Of a stretch of DNA of 64,000 nucleotides, positions 15,352-23,762 are shown piece by piece. The stretch spans positions 1 through 64,000 of the forward strand of contig NZ_JANHAV010000011.1 of the NCBI RefSeq assembly GCF_024464655.1, given 5' to 3'. Below the pieces are notes generated by a model. The model was not told the origin of the DNA. It worked only from the letters and a program-made list of their open reading frames with translations, and did no database searches. Made by a program: the position numbers and the translations under genes. The DNA is from Halobellus inordinatus (lineage in GTDB: Archaea; Halobacteriota; Halobacteria; Halobacteriales; Haloferacaceae). Within the stretch, counting starts at the first letter, position 1; every line of letters starts with the position of its first letter.

Positions 15352-16452
15352 ATGGCCGATCCGACCACGACTCGCAGGCGCCTGCTCGAACTCGGCGGGA
15401 CCGCGATACTCGCCGCGCTCGCGGGCTGTAACACGGCGGCACCGCGTACGGGGACCGACACGCCCGCCAGCGCGATGTCGTCGGAGACGCCGGGGACTGA
15501 GACGGCGACCGAAACGCCGACCGAGACAGCGACGAGCCCCTACACTCGCGTGTATCGCCAGGTCAGCGACTCGGTCGTGCTCGTGCGCACCGACACCGGG
15601 CAGGGAAGCGGGTTCGTCGCCCGCCCCTCGTACGTCGTCACCAACGCGCACGTCGTCGACGACGCCGCGACGGCAGAGATCAGATTCAGCGGCGGCCGGT
15701 GGAGCCGGGGAGAGATCGTCGGCACGGATCCCCACAGCGACCTGGCGGTGATCGCGCTCCCAGGGTCGGCGCCGGACGCCGAGGCGCTCTCGTTCGCCGA
15801 AGAACCTGCCGTCGTCGGCCAGGAGGTCGTCGCGATCGGGAACCCGTTCGATCTGGACGGCTCCGTCACGGCCGGGATCGTCAGCGGCACTGATAGGTGG
15901 ATCCCGGCCCCGACGGGGTCGCGCATCCCGGATGCAATCCAGACTGACGCGGCCGTCAACCCGGGGAACAGCGGCGGCCCGCTCGTGTCGCTCGACGGTC
16001 GGGTGGTCGCCGTGATCAGCTCCGGCGGCGGCGAGAACATCGCGTTCGGTATCTCGGCAGCCCTCGCTCGTCGGGTCGTGCCGGCGCTCGTCGAGGACGG
16101 CCGCTTCGAGCACCCCTACATCGGCGTCACGTTGCTCGGCCTGACGCCCGATCTGGCTCGCGCCAATGGGATGGCGACGCCCCGCGGGGTCCTCGTGACC
16201 GCGGTCGACGAGGACGGCCCCGCCGCGGGCGTCGTTCGCGGCGGCACCGAAATCCGCGTCGTTGACGGGCGGCGCGTGCGAGTCGGCGGCGACGTGATCC
16301 TAGCGATCGACGGCGAGCGGATGCAGACGACAGAGGACCTCGGGAGCTACCTCGCGCTCCAGACGCGCCCCGGCGACACGGTCGAACTGACACTGCTCCG
16401 CGACGGGACCGAACTGACAGTCGAGGTCGAACTCGGGGCGCGACCCGCCTGA
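15352..16452 (+). CDS. HtrA/DegP-like serine protease, lipoprotein
   Basis: Surface-anchored trypsin-like protease with one PDZ domain, 366 residues. The N-terminus has arginines (TTRRRLLELGG), a hydrophobic stretch and the lipobox LAGC with Cys26, consistent with a Tat-exported lipoprotein. A Thr/Glu-rich linker follows (about residues 31-62). The triad is His100 (VTNAHVV), Asp130 (DPHSDLAVI) and Ser207 (NPGNSGGPL). The PDZ domain covers about 245-360 (IGVTLLGLTPD... to GDTVELTLLRDG). ATG 15352 begins the signal. Likely role: quality control of proteins outside the membrane. Confidence 0.92.
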   Translation: MADPTTTRRRLLELGGTAILAALAGCNTAAPRTGTDTPASAMSSETPGTETATETPTETATSPYTRVYRQVSDSVVLVRTDTGQGSGFVARPSYVVTNAHVVDDAATAEIRFSGGRWSRGEIVGTDPHSDLAVIALPGSAPDAEALSFAEEPAVVGQEVVAIGNPFDLDGSVTAGIVSGTDRWIPAPTGSRIPDAIQTDAAVNPGNSGGPLVSLDGRVVAVISSGGGENIAFGISAALARRVVPALVEDGRFEHPYIGVTLLGLTPDLARANGMATPRGVLVTAVDEDGPAAGVVRGGTEIRVVDGRRVRVGGDVILAIDGERMQTTEDLGSYLALQTRPGDTVELTLLRDGTELTVEVELGARPA

Positions 16453-16556
16453 GTCGCTGTCGTCGCCCGCGTTCGTGCTCGTGCCCGTTCCTGTTCCGTG
16501 TCGTCGTCTGCGCTCGTGGCGCTGTCTGGCGCCGCGGGCGCACGGCCGGCGTGTCC

Positions 16557-16563
16557 TTTATAT
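16557..16563 (+). promoter_or_regulatory. TATA box of the aMBF1 gene
   Basis: TTTATAT lies 26-32 nt upstream of the ATG at 16589, the standard distance for a leaderless haloarchaeal message. Confidence 0.65.
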
Positions 16564-16588
16564 CGCCCCCTCGACTACGACGGAGTAT

Positions 16589-17134
16589 ATGCCCCAGTGC
16601 GAGATGTGCGGCAAGGAACGGCCGTCCCTGACGACGGTCAAGGTCGAAGGGGCCGAACTCGAACTGTGCGACGACTGCAAGGAGTTCGGCACCGAGGTCC
16701 GCACTGAGTCGAGTTCCTCTCAGTCGACGAAGTACTCGACGTCGAGTTCCTCAGGCGAGTCGTCGGGGTCCTCCAGCGCGTCGAGCACGTCCTCGTCTGC
16801 CGGCGGCGGGTCGTCCGGCGGCTCCGGCCGACGGCGACGCGATATGTTCGACGATATGGACGAGATCGCTTCGGACTACGACCGCCGGATCCGCGAGGCG
16901 CGCGAAGACCGCGGACTGAGTCAGGAGGAGCTCGCGCAATCGCTCAACGAGAAGGCGAGTCTCATCCGCAAGCTCGAACGCGGCGACATTCTCCCCTCCG
17001 ACGAGGTACAGAAGAAACTCGAACGCGAACTCGAAATCTCGCTCGTCGAAGGCGGCGACGGCGAGGACAGCGAGTGGTCTGGCGGTTCGTCGACGACCAC
17101 GACGCTCGGCGACGTCGTCAAGCGCAAGGACTGA
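16589..17134 (+). CDS. Archaeal multiprotein bridging factor (aMBF1)
   Basis: Product of 181 residues of the TIGR00270 family. An N-terminal zinc ribbon has CEMC (Cys4, Cys7) and CDDC (Cys27, Cys30). It is joined by a long serine/glycine linker (about residues 38-80) to a Cro/C1-type helix-turn-helix (REDRGLSQEELAQSLNEKAS). The last part, LGDVVKRKD, is typical of aMBF1. Eukaryotic MBF1 bridges activators and TBP; the archaeal protein associates with the ribosome and its role is less clear. The linker is unusually Ser-rich. ATG 16589 is fixed by the zinc ribbon and the TATA box. Confidence 0.93.
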   Translation: MPQCEMCGKERPSLTTVKVEGAELELCDDCKEFGTEVRTESSSSQSTKYSTSSSSGESSGSSSASSTSSSAGGGSSGGSGRRRRDMFDDMDEIASDYDRRIREAREDRGLSQEELAQSLNEKASLIRKLERGDILPSDEVQKKLERELEISLVEGGDGEDSEWSGGSSTTTTLGDVVKRKD

Positions 17135-17258
17135 CGCGGCTCTGTCTCGGTTTTGCGCTTTCAGTGCGTTTCAGGGAGCGGGAGCGACGCGCTCGCTCCG
17201 ACCCAGAGCCAGCACGTGAGGAGCAACCTATTTTGTGTCGTGGGACCCAGGAGGGAAC

Positions 17259-17903
17259 GTGTTCATCTTAGTCAATCTCAAAGCCTATCCCTGTGACCCC
17301 ATCGAGGTCGCGACCGCCGCGCGCGACGTTTCGGAGGCCTCCGCCGTCCGAATCGCCGTCTCCCCGCAGGCGGCCGACATCGCCCGCGTCGCAGACACCG
17401 GCGTCGAGACGTGGGCCCAGCACGTCGATCCGAACGGTTACGGAAGCCACACCGGTAGCACACTGGCAGAGTCCGTCGCCGACGCCGGCGCGGTCGGCAC
17501 GCTCATCAACCACTCCGAAAAGCGGCTGAAACTCGCGGACATCGACGCCGCCGTCCGCGCGGCCGAGCGCGCTGGCCTGGAAACGTGCGTCTGTGCGAAC
17601 AACCCCGCGCAGATCGGTGCCGCGGCCGCGCTCGCCCCCGACAGCGTCGCCGTCGAACCGCCGGAACTGATCGGCGGCGACGTCTCGGTGGCGACGGCCG
17701 ATCCCGAAGTTGTCGAGGACGCCGTCGCCGCCGCCGGGAACGTCGACGAGGCGGTCGACGTCTACTGCGGCGCGGGCATCTCCTCCGGCGAGGACGTCGC
17801 GACCGCGGGCGACCTGGGTGCGTCCGGAATCCTCCTCGCTTCGGGCGTTGCGAAGGCGGACGACCCGCGCGCAGCGCTCGAATCCCTCGTCGAACCGCTT
17901 TAA
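17259..17903 (+). CDS. tpiA: Triosephosphate isomerase (archaeal type)
   Basis: Interconverts dihydroxyacetone phosphate and glyceraldehyde 3-phosphate. The 214-residue product is the short archaeal form. Catalytic residues are Lys8 (VNLKAY), His85 (INHSEKR) and Glu133 (VEPPELIG). The phosphate-binding ending [11 protein letters not shown] and [13 protein letters not shown] are present. The GTG at 17259 is chosen because it is preceded by a strong Shine-Dalgarno (AGGAGG) at a 5-nt spacing and gives the family N-terminus FILVNLKAY. Confidence 0.95.
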   Translation: MFILVNLKAYPCDPIEVATAARDVSEASAVRIAVSPQAADIARVADTGVETWAQHVDPNGYGSHTGSTLAESVADAGAVGTLINHSEKRLKLADIDAAVRAAERAGLETCVCANNPAQIGAAAALAPDSVAVEPPELIGGDVSVATADPEVVEDAVAAAGNVDEAVDVYCGAGISSGEDVATAGDLGASGILLASGVAKADDPRAALESLVEPL

Positions 17904-17936
17904 GACCCGCACAGACCCTCATTCGGTACCATTCTG

Positions 17937-18692
17937 ATGTCACTGAGACAGTTCCTCGACGCGATCGAGTCGCCGGAGCGGTCCCTCGTCGTGCTCGATC
18001 GAGACGCGCCGGAGCCAGTTCAACGAATGCTGGAGAAGACGTTCGCGGACCAGCCGATCGACGTCGACGAGGTCGACCTCGTCGACGAAGGTGAGGACGT
18101 GGTCTTGATCGTCGAAGACGGGACTGTCGTCGCCAGGTCGTCGCTCCGAGACCTCCAGGACGCGATCCTGATGGTCAACTCCGATCTCTTCGTCACCGGC
18201 GCACGGCAGTTAGAGGACGTCGAACTTCCAGCCGTCCTGCAGGAGCTAGACGAGATCCCCTTCTTCCTTCGCGGTTACCCCGAATCGCACTCCGAAAAGC
18301 TGCTCTTGATCTTGGTTTCCCGATACATCGAACAGACCGCGTGGGAGCAGCAGTCGGGGACGCTGCGCGCGTCGTTTCAATCCCTCTCGCGGATCGAAGA
18401 CGAGATCGGAACGCACCAGGTCTACCGGCGACTGGACGACGCTCCAGTCGATGTCCACGTCTACGGCGCGCCGGGGTGGGAACCGTCGCCGCAGTCGACG
18501 ATCACGATTCACGCCGGATACGAACAGGACTTTCTGGAATCGTGGTTCGTCGTCTACACGCCGCCGGCGGGCGGCGACGAACACGTCGCGCTGCTCGCGC
18601 TTGAAGAAAGCCCAAACGAGTGGACCGGATTCTGGACGTACCGGCCGTCGCTGGTGGATGAGATCAACGAGTACATCATCCGTCAGTTGTGA
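17937..18692 (+). CDS. DICT sensory domain protein
   Basis: Product of 251 residues. MSLRQFLDAIESPERSLVVLDRD starts the DICT domain, a ligand- or redox-sensing module named for its association with diguanylate cyclases and two-component systems. In haloarchaea it occurs as a stand-alone protein. LMVNSDLFVTGARQLEDVELPAVLQELDEIPFFLRGYPESHSEKLLLILVSRYIE covers the conserved core. The C-terminal half (FVVYTPPAGGDEHVALLALEESPNEWTGFWTY) looks like the usual DICT end. No partner kinase is adjacent; the next gene is convergent herA with repeat A8 between them. Confidence 0.85.
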   Translation: MSLRQFLDAIESPERSLVVLDRDAPEPVQRMLEKTFADQPIDVDEVDLVDEGEDVVLIVEDGTVVARSSLRDLQDAILMVNSDLFVTGARQLEDVELPAVLQELDEIPFFLRGYPESHSEKLLLILVSRYIEQTAWEQQSGTLRASFQSLSRIEDEIGTHQVYRRLDDAPVDVHVYGAPGWEPSPQSTITIHAGYEQDFLESWFVVYTPPAGGDEHVALLALEESPNEWTGFWTYRPSLVDEINEYIIRQL

Positions 18693-18715
18693 CTAAGGGG
18701 GCGAACTACCCGCTC

Positions 18716-18793
18716 GTAGTAGTTATCGCGACTGTTCCTCGATTTTCGCTATGCCGCTCGGCGAGAATCGACGCGGGCTCCCGAACTCAGTAT
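18716..18793 (+). repeat. Family A palindromic element, degenerate copy A8
   Basis: About 78 bp. Left end GTAGTAGTTATCGCGACTGTTC keeps the TTATCG and ACTGTTC blocks. The inner stem is TCGATT-TCGC/GCGA-AATCGA, with one mismatch and a sequence different from other copies. The right end falls on the A of the herA stop (TGA on the minus strand, 18793-18795). It sits between the convergent DICT and herA genes. Confidence 0.55.
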
Positions 18794-20544
18794 CAGTCGT
18801 CGCCAGCTTCGACGTCTCTGTCCTGTCCGTTTACAGTGGCCTCGCCTGCTGCTTGCTCAGACGTTCCGGGGCGGAACGCGGCTTCGACGGCCGTGACGAC
18901 CTCCCGTAGCTCTTCGTCGTCGAGCCGGTCGGCGAACTCCTGGCGAACGAGGTCCGGGAGGGCGTACGCGTAGCGGCCGCGGCCGACGTGTTCGACGAAC
19001 CCCGCGCGACGGAGCGGCCGGTTGCGACTGTAGGCGAGTTGTTTGTCGCCGACCTCGCCGGCGGCGACGTGGGCGTCGACCGGATCACAGGCGTCGATCT
19101 CGCGGTAGAACGCGAGCATCCGTCGGGACGCCGGCGGCAACGACGACACGACGTTCCGCAAGCGTTCGATGACGTCTGCTCGCCCGGTCAGCATCGCCGT
19201 CCCCTCGTGAGCGCGCTCGGGTGCTGTGTCGGCGTCCGTCGACGGTTGGAGCTCAACGTCGCCGTCGGCGCCGACGTCGGCGTCGAGTCCTGGGTACGCG
19301 CCGGCGGCGGCCGCTGTGACGGCCTCCTCTTGCCCTTGGCTGGCGTCAGCCGTGGCAGTCGTGGGCGCCTCCTCGGTCCCGCCGTCGCTCGACGCCCCGG
19401 CTCGTTCCCCTTCGTCGTACTGATCGAGCGCGGCCTGCTGGTCTTCAGTCCGGGCCAGGTTCCGGCCGTCGCCGCCGCGGTACGGCGCTTCGGCCGTCTG
19501 GAACATCGCTTGGGCGAACTGGTCGGCCATCTGTGAGAGGTCTTTCGCCTCTTCGAGTTCGCGTTCGAGCTGTCGGATCTTCGCCTCCTTCTTCTCTAAC
19601 TCCTGTTTGAGATCGGCGATCTCGCTTTCGCGGCGGGCTTTCTCGTCGGAGATGTCCTGCAGTTCGGAGACGAGGTCGCCGTCGACGGACTTCAGGTCCG
19701 GGCGCTCGAAGTCGTCGAGGCCGGGCGTCGCGCCCGCATCGAACGTCTGCTTCTTGTGGAATTTGACCCGCCGAAGCGACTCCGACCAGTCGGTGACGAG
19801 GAACGCCTCGCCGTCGTCCATCTCCTCGATCGCGTCGGCGTACTCCGAGCCGAGGATCCGCCCGACGACTTTCGTGTCGTTGTTCCAGGTCAGGCGGTGC
19901 CAGACGAGCCAGTCGCACTGGGTAATGAAGTCCTTCTTGACGTCGGCGGGGCGCTGGGAGATGCCGACGATCCCGAGGCCGTGTTTCCGCCCGCGCTTGC
20001 CGATCTTGATGAGCATCTTGCCCGCCTCGGTCATCCCGCCGCCCTCGGGGATGTACTCGTGGCACTCCTCGATGAGCATCAGGAAGGGCTTCTTGAGCTT
20101 CTTCTCTTTCGCGAAGAGTTTCTTCGCGACCTCCGTCAGCAACTCTTGAGCTTCGTCCTCGTCGAGGTAGCCGGAGACGTCGAGGATGATCGGGACGTTC
20201 TGTTCGAGCGCGAGATTCGCGAGCTTTTCGGCGTGCTCGGGGCTGACGACGATGTCGCACTCGTCGTCGGCGCCCGCGTGCAGTAGCTCGAACTGCTCTT
20301 TGAGGCCGTAGTACTCGCCGTCGGTGTCGACGATGAGTACTGGGAAGTTGTTCGAGAGCAGATTCTCGATCATCACGGACGCCGTGTTCGACTTCCCGGA
20401 CCCGGATTTGCCCGTGATGAACCCTCGTCCGGTGAGGATGTCGACGACTGGTAGCTCGACGGACGTCCCCGGTTCGTGGTCCCCGTCGCCACCCGGACCC
20501 GCGCTGACGTTCGCGACGGCGATCGTCTCCGTATCCTCGGTCAT
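18793..20544 (-). CDS. HerA-like ATPase with coiled-coil and C-terminal extension
   Basis: FtsK/HerA-superfamily ATPase of 583 residues. The P-loop GKSGSGKSNTAS is at 45-56 and a Walker B-type FLMLIEECHEYIPEGGG at about 150-165. The sensor/arginine region GKRGRKHGLGIVGISQRPADVKK follows. After the ATPase core (to about residue 285) comes a charged coiled coil (EIADLKQELEKKEAKIRQLERELEEAK), a low-complexity acidic linker and a C-terminal domain (TGRADVIERLRNVV... LAFYREIDACDP) with a winged-helix appearance. HerA proteins pump DNA in end resection with NurA, but no nurA is adjacent, so a repair role is inferred only from family. Confidence 0.88.
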   Translation of the reverse strand: MTEDTETIAVANVSAGPGGDGDHEPGTSVELPVVDILTGRGFITGKSGSGKSNTASVMIENLLSNNFPVLIVDTDGEYYGLKEQFELLHAGADDECDIVVSPEHAEKLANLALEQNVPIILDVSGYLDEDEAQELLTEVAKKLFAKEKKLKKPFLMLIEECHEYIPEGGGMTEAGKMLIKIGKRGRKHGLGIVGISQRPADVKKDFITQCDWLVWHRLTWNNDTKVVGRILGSEYADAIEEMDDGEAFLVTDWSESLRRVKFHKKQTFDAGATPGLDDFERPDLKSVDGDLVSELQDISDEKARRESEIADLKQELEKKEAKIRQLERELEEAKDLSQMADQFAQAMFQTAEAPYRGGDGRNLARTEDQQAALDQYDEGERAGASSDGGTEEAPTTATADASQGQEEAVTAAAAGAYPGLDADVGADGDVELQPSTDADTAPERAHEGTAMLTGRADVIERLRNVVSSLPPASRRMLAFYREIDACDPVDAHVAAGEVGDKQLAYSRNRPLRRAGFVEHVGRGRYAYALPDLVRQEFADRLDDEELREVVTAVEAAFRPGTSEQAAGEATVNGQDRDVEAGDD

Positions 20545-20628
20545 CTATCGGGTGCTCGCCCTCGCGGGGCATAGTTCCTTCCCCGTGCGGCGACGACGCT
20601 GGCCGCTCGGCGATGCGCGCCTCCCCGA

Positions 20629-22041
20629 CTACTCGCCGGGATCGAACTGGTCCAGCGACGATTGGCCGTCGCCGTACCCTGGTTCCTCGGAGACGCCGCG
20701 TCCGTCGGGGCGGGTCTCGGCACCGACCTCGCTGTCGGTGTCACCGCCGACGCTGCCGTCGACGTCGGCGGCCGCTGACCCGGCCCCCTCCCACCCGTCG
20801 AGTTGGGACTGTTCGCCGTCCGCGAAGGAGAGATTCGAGACGCGGACGCCGACCTTGCGGGCGTCGTCGTCTTCGAACTCCGCGAGCAACTCTAAGGCGA
20901 CCTCCTCGACGAGCGCGGGGTCGTCGACCGGACCGGGAAGCGACCGCTCGCGGGTGTTGACGTCGTACGGCGGCACGACCACTTTGATCCCGATCGTACG
21001 GTACGTCGCGCCGCGGTTGCGAGCGCGTGCAGCGACGTCGGCCGCGAGCGCCGTCACCGTTTCGCGCTTTCGTTCGTCGTCGTCGGCCGCCTCCGAGAAC
21101 GCCGACTCCCGAGAGAGGCTCTTGGGTCGGCCGGTCGGCGTCACCTCGCGGTCGTCGATGCCGCGGGCGCGGTCGTGGAGTTCCGGCCCGCGCGAACCAA
21201 ACGCGTCCCGAAGCGCGGTCGGATCGGCCTCGGCGAGGTCGCCCGCGGTCTCGACGCCCATCGACGCGAGCCGGTCCGCCGTCACGGGGCCGACGCCGTG
21301 GACGGCGTCGACTGAGAGCGGGGCCAGGAAGTCGCGGACGGTCCCCGGTTCGACGACGACGAGACCGTTCGGTTTGTCGTGATCGGAGGCGATCTTCGCG
21401 GCGGACATATTCGGTGCGACGCCGACGCTCGCGGGAACGCCGACCTCGCGGGCGATCCGCTGTTTCACGTGCCGCGCGTAGCCCTCCGCGAGCGTCCGGT
21501 CGCCGTCCGGGGCGCGTTGCCAGGCGGTTCGGTCGGTCACGTCGAGGTACGCCTCGTCGATGCTGACCTCCCGGACGACGTCTGCGCACTCGTGAAGGAT
21601 CTCTTTGACCGACGCTGCAACCGAGCGGTAGAACTCCAAATCGACCGGCCGGTAGTAGCCGACTGCTTCGGCATCGGTGTCGCTGACGGCTGCCTCGCCG
21701 GTGGGGGCTGCCTCGCCAGTGGGGGCCGCCTCGCCGGCAGTGGCCACCTCGCCGGCATCGTCGCTGTCTCTCTCTTGGCTCTCGGCGCGCGGGAGTCGAC
21801 CGAGCGCCTGTGAGATCGGTTGGGCGCTCTCGACGCCGTATTCGCGGGCTTCGTAGCTCGCGGTGGCGACCGCCCCGAACGTCTCGCCGCGCTCGTAGCC
21901 CATCCCGACGACGACGGGCTCGCCTCGCAACAGAGGTTCGCGAAGGCGTTCACAGGAGGCATAAAAGCAGTCCATATCCACGTGGAGAACGATCCGCGAT
22001 GGATCGCGCTCTGTGACGCCCGGCAGGGTTTCGCCGCTCAT
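20629..22041 (-). CDS. dinB: DNA polymerase IV (Y-family translesion polymerase)
   Basis: Error-prone lesion-bypass polymerase, 470 residues. The catalytic core shows HVDMDCFYASCE (metal ligands Asp22, Asp24) and VSIDEAYLDVTD (Asp162, Glu163). Helix-hairpin-helix and little-finger domains follow (HGVGPVTADRLASMGVETAGDLAEAD and LSRESAFSEA). The C-terminus ends in a PCNA-binding box, QSSLDQF (460-466), and a second similar string, QSQLDGW, lies upstream. Between residues about 86 and 127, inside the fingers/palm region, there is an acidic, repetitive insertion (GEAAPT units) not seen in ordinary DinB. Confidence 0.95.
   Translation of the reverse strand: MSGETLPGVTERDPSRIVLHVDMDCFYASCERLREPLLRGEPVVVGMGYERGETFGAVATASYEAREYGVESAQPISQALGRLPRAESQERDSDDAGEVATAGEAAPTGEAAPTGEAAVSDTDAEAVGYYRPVDLEFYRSVAASVKEILHECADVVREVSIDEAYLDVTDRTAWQRAPDGDRTLAEGYARHVKQRIAREVGVPASVGVAPNMSAAKIASDHDKPNGLVVVEPGTVRDFLAPLSVDAVHGVGPVTADRLASMGVETAGDLAEADPTALRDAFGSRGPELHDRARGIDDREVTPTGRPKSLSRESAFSEAADDDERKRETVTALAADVAARARNRGATYRTIGIKVVVPPYDVNTRERSLPGPVDDPALVEEVALELLAEFEDDDARKVGVRVSNLSFADGEQSQLDGWEGAGSAAADVDGSVGGDTDSEVGAETRPDGRGVSEEPGYGDGQSSLDQFDPGE
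21688..21756 (-). repeat. In-frame 18-bp tandem repeat inside dinB
   Basis: On the plus strand the unit GGCTGCCTCGCCGGTGGG recurs about three to four times with few changes, encoding tandem GEAAPT on the minus strand. It lies in the polymerase insertion (residues about 96-119). The near-identity of the units suggests recent slippage expansion. Confidence 0.8.
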
Positions 22042-22275
22042 CGGTGCCCCCGGACGGCCCGCACGCTATGCAGAGTGCGCTTGGTCCGTCGACAGCGGGA
22101 GCGGTCGGAAGCCATCACGGTCTTTCGCCCGTCGTGAAACGAACGTTGGGACGTAGACGGCGAGCGCACTATAGCGTTCTCAAAGCGGAGTGAAAGTAAA
22201 GCGAATAGGGGAAGTGGCGCGGTCGCGACGTCCGAGATCCTCGACGTGCGTCGCTGCAGCGGGCGGTCAATCGAG

Positions 22276-22704
22276 TTACTTCAGCCGTTCCTGTAAGAAC
22301 GAGGGGTGTGCCGCCGTGATCCCCTCGATCGAGAGCACCCGCTCGGAGATGACTTCGCCGAGCGCGTCGCCGTCGGGCGCACGAACTTCGGCCATCAGCA
22401 TATGATCGCCCGAGGAGGTGTACAGCGACTCGACGGCGTCCAGTTCCTTGAGTTCACGCGTCGCTTCGACGTACCGCTCGGAGGCGACGTCGAGTCCCAC
22501 GAGAGCGATAGACGTCTCCGAGAGTTTCTTCGGGTCGACGTCGGCCGAGTAGCCGACGATGATACCCTCCTCTTCCATCTTCCGGATGTACTTTCGAACC
22601 GTCGGCTTCGAGACGTCCGCCCGCTCTGCGATCTCAGCGTACGACGCTTGGGCGTCGTCCTCGAGAACGTCGAGGATCCGGCCCTCCGTCGAGGTAGTCT
22701 CCAT
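22276..22704 (-). CDS. Lrp/AsnC family transcriptional regulator
   Basis: Product of 142 residues. An N-terminal winged helix (EGRILDVLEDDAQASYAEIAERADVSKPTVRKYIRKMEEEGII, about 7-49) is followed by the RAM ligand-binding domain (ALVGLDVASERYVEATRELKEL to the end). This is the full Lrp architecture. It lies 117 bp downstream of korAB on the same strand, so it may regulate the 2-oxoacid oxidoreductase or respond to an amino or keto acid, as Lrp proteins often do. This link is inferred from position alone. Confidence 0.9.
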   Translation of the reverse strand: METTSTEGRILDVLEDDAQASYAEIAERADVSKPTVRKYIRKMEEEGIIVGYSADVDPKKLSETSIALVGLDVASERYVEATRELKELDAVESLYTSSGDHMLMAEVRAPDGDALGEVISERVLSIEGITAAHPSFLQERLK

Positions 22705-22821
22705 ACCGGTATGTTTCGGTTGCCGGAAAAAATACCTTCCGAATAGAAAAACCGAACTCCCAACGCCGAAACAACCCCGAAACGGGGCGCGTGAGCCGTC
22801 GATACCGCCGGTTCAGCGCTG

Positions 22822-23760
22822 TTACTTGTGCTTGTCGAGGAACGTGTCGTAGACGCGTTCCCACTCGTAGTCGTCGTCGAAGTATCGCTCTGCGAGCGGT
22901 TCTTCGGGGATCTCACCGATACGCTGTTTCTCCTGCTGGTAGGACGGGCGGTCCTCGTCGACGTAGTACCGGCCCGTGAGGACGGTGCCCTCGTGGAGCA
23001 CATTTTCCGTCTCGAACATCATCTCGGACGCTTCCGAGCGGTCGGTGTTGTCGAACTCGTAGTCGTCGGACTCGTTGACGTCGATGTAGGGGACGTACTG
23101 CTTTGCGTCCTTGTTCCAGGTCGGACACTGGGTGAGGAAGTCGACGTGGGAGAACCCGTCGTGTTCGATCGCCTCGACGATGATGTCTTTCGCCTGGTTG
23201 GGGTTGACTGCGGCCGTCCGGGCGACGTACGATGCGCCGGCGTTCAGCGACATCGACAGCGGCCGGATCGGGTCCTTCGCGGACCCGTGCGGTTGGGTCT
23301 TCGACTTGTGGCCCTTCGGCGACGTCGGCGACGTCTGGCCCTTCGTCAGCCCGAAGATCTCGTTGTTGAACACGATGTAGGTGATGTCGTGGTTCTCACG
23401 AGCCGTGTGCATGAAGTGGTTGCCACCGATACCGTAGCCGTCGCCGTCGCCGCCGGCCGCGACGACCGTCAGGCCGGGGTTGGCGAGTTTGGCCGCGCGC
23501 GCGATCGGGAGCGATCGGCCGTGGATCGTGTGGAAGCCGTAGCTGTCGAAGTAACTGTTCAGTTTGCCCGAGCAGCCGATGCCGGTGGAGACGAGCATCT
23601 CCTCGGGGGAGAGGCCCAGTTCGGCCGCCGCGCCCTTCAGGGCCTTCAGGACCCCGAAGTCGCCACAGCCGGGACACCAGGTAGGCTGCGGTTCGAGGCC
23701 GGGCGTGTACTCGTTACGGTCGTGTTCGGCGTGTTCGCCGATTGCACTGAATGCGCTCAT
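22822..23760 (-). CDS. korB: 2-oxoacid:ferredoxin oxidoreductase, beta subunit
   Basis: Thiamine-diphosphate-binding subunit of the two-subunit ferredoxin-dependent oxidoreductase that replaces 2-oxoglutarate (or pyruvate) dehydrogenase in haloarchaea. The 312-residue product has TWCPGCGDFGVLKAL and STGIGCSGKLNSYFDSYGFHTIHGR. The TPP/Mg motif GGDGDGYGIGGNHFMH precedes ENHDITYIVFNNEIFGLTKGQ. Cysteines of the iron-sulfur site (CPGCGDFG, GIGCSG) are present. It starts 2 nt after the alpha-subunit stop. The ending is long and acidic (YFDDDYEWERVYDTFLDKHK). Confidence 0.93.
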   Translation of the reverse strand: MSAFSAIGEHAEHDRNEYTPGLEPQPTWCPGCGDFGVLKALKGAAAELGLSPEEMLVSTGIGCSGKLNSYFDSYGFHTIHGRSLPIARAAKLANPGLTVVAAGGDGDGYGIGGNHFMHTARENHDITYIVFNNEIFGLTKGQTSPTSPKGHKSKTQPHGSAKDPIRPLSMSLNAGASYVARTAAVNPNQAKDIIVEAIEHDGFSHVDFLTQCPTWNKDAKQYVPYIDVNESDDYEFDNTDRSEASEMMFETENVLHEGTVLTGRYYVDEDRPSYQQEKQRIGEIPEEPLAERYFDDDYEWERVYDTFLDKHK

Positions 23761-23762
23761 AG

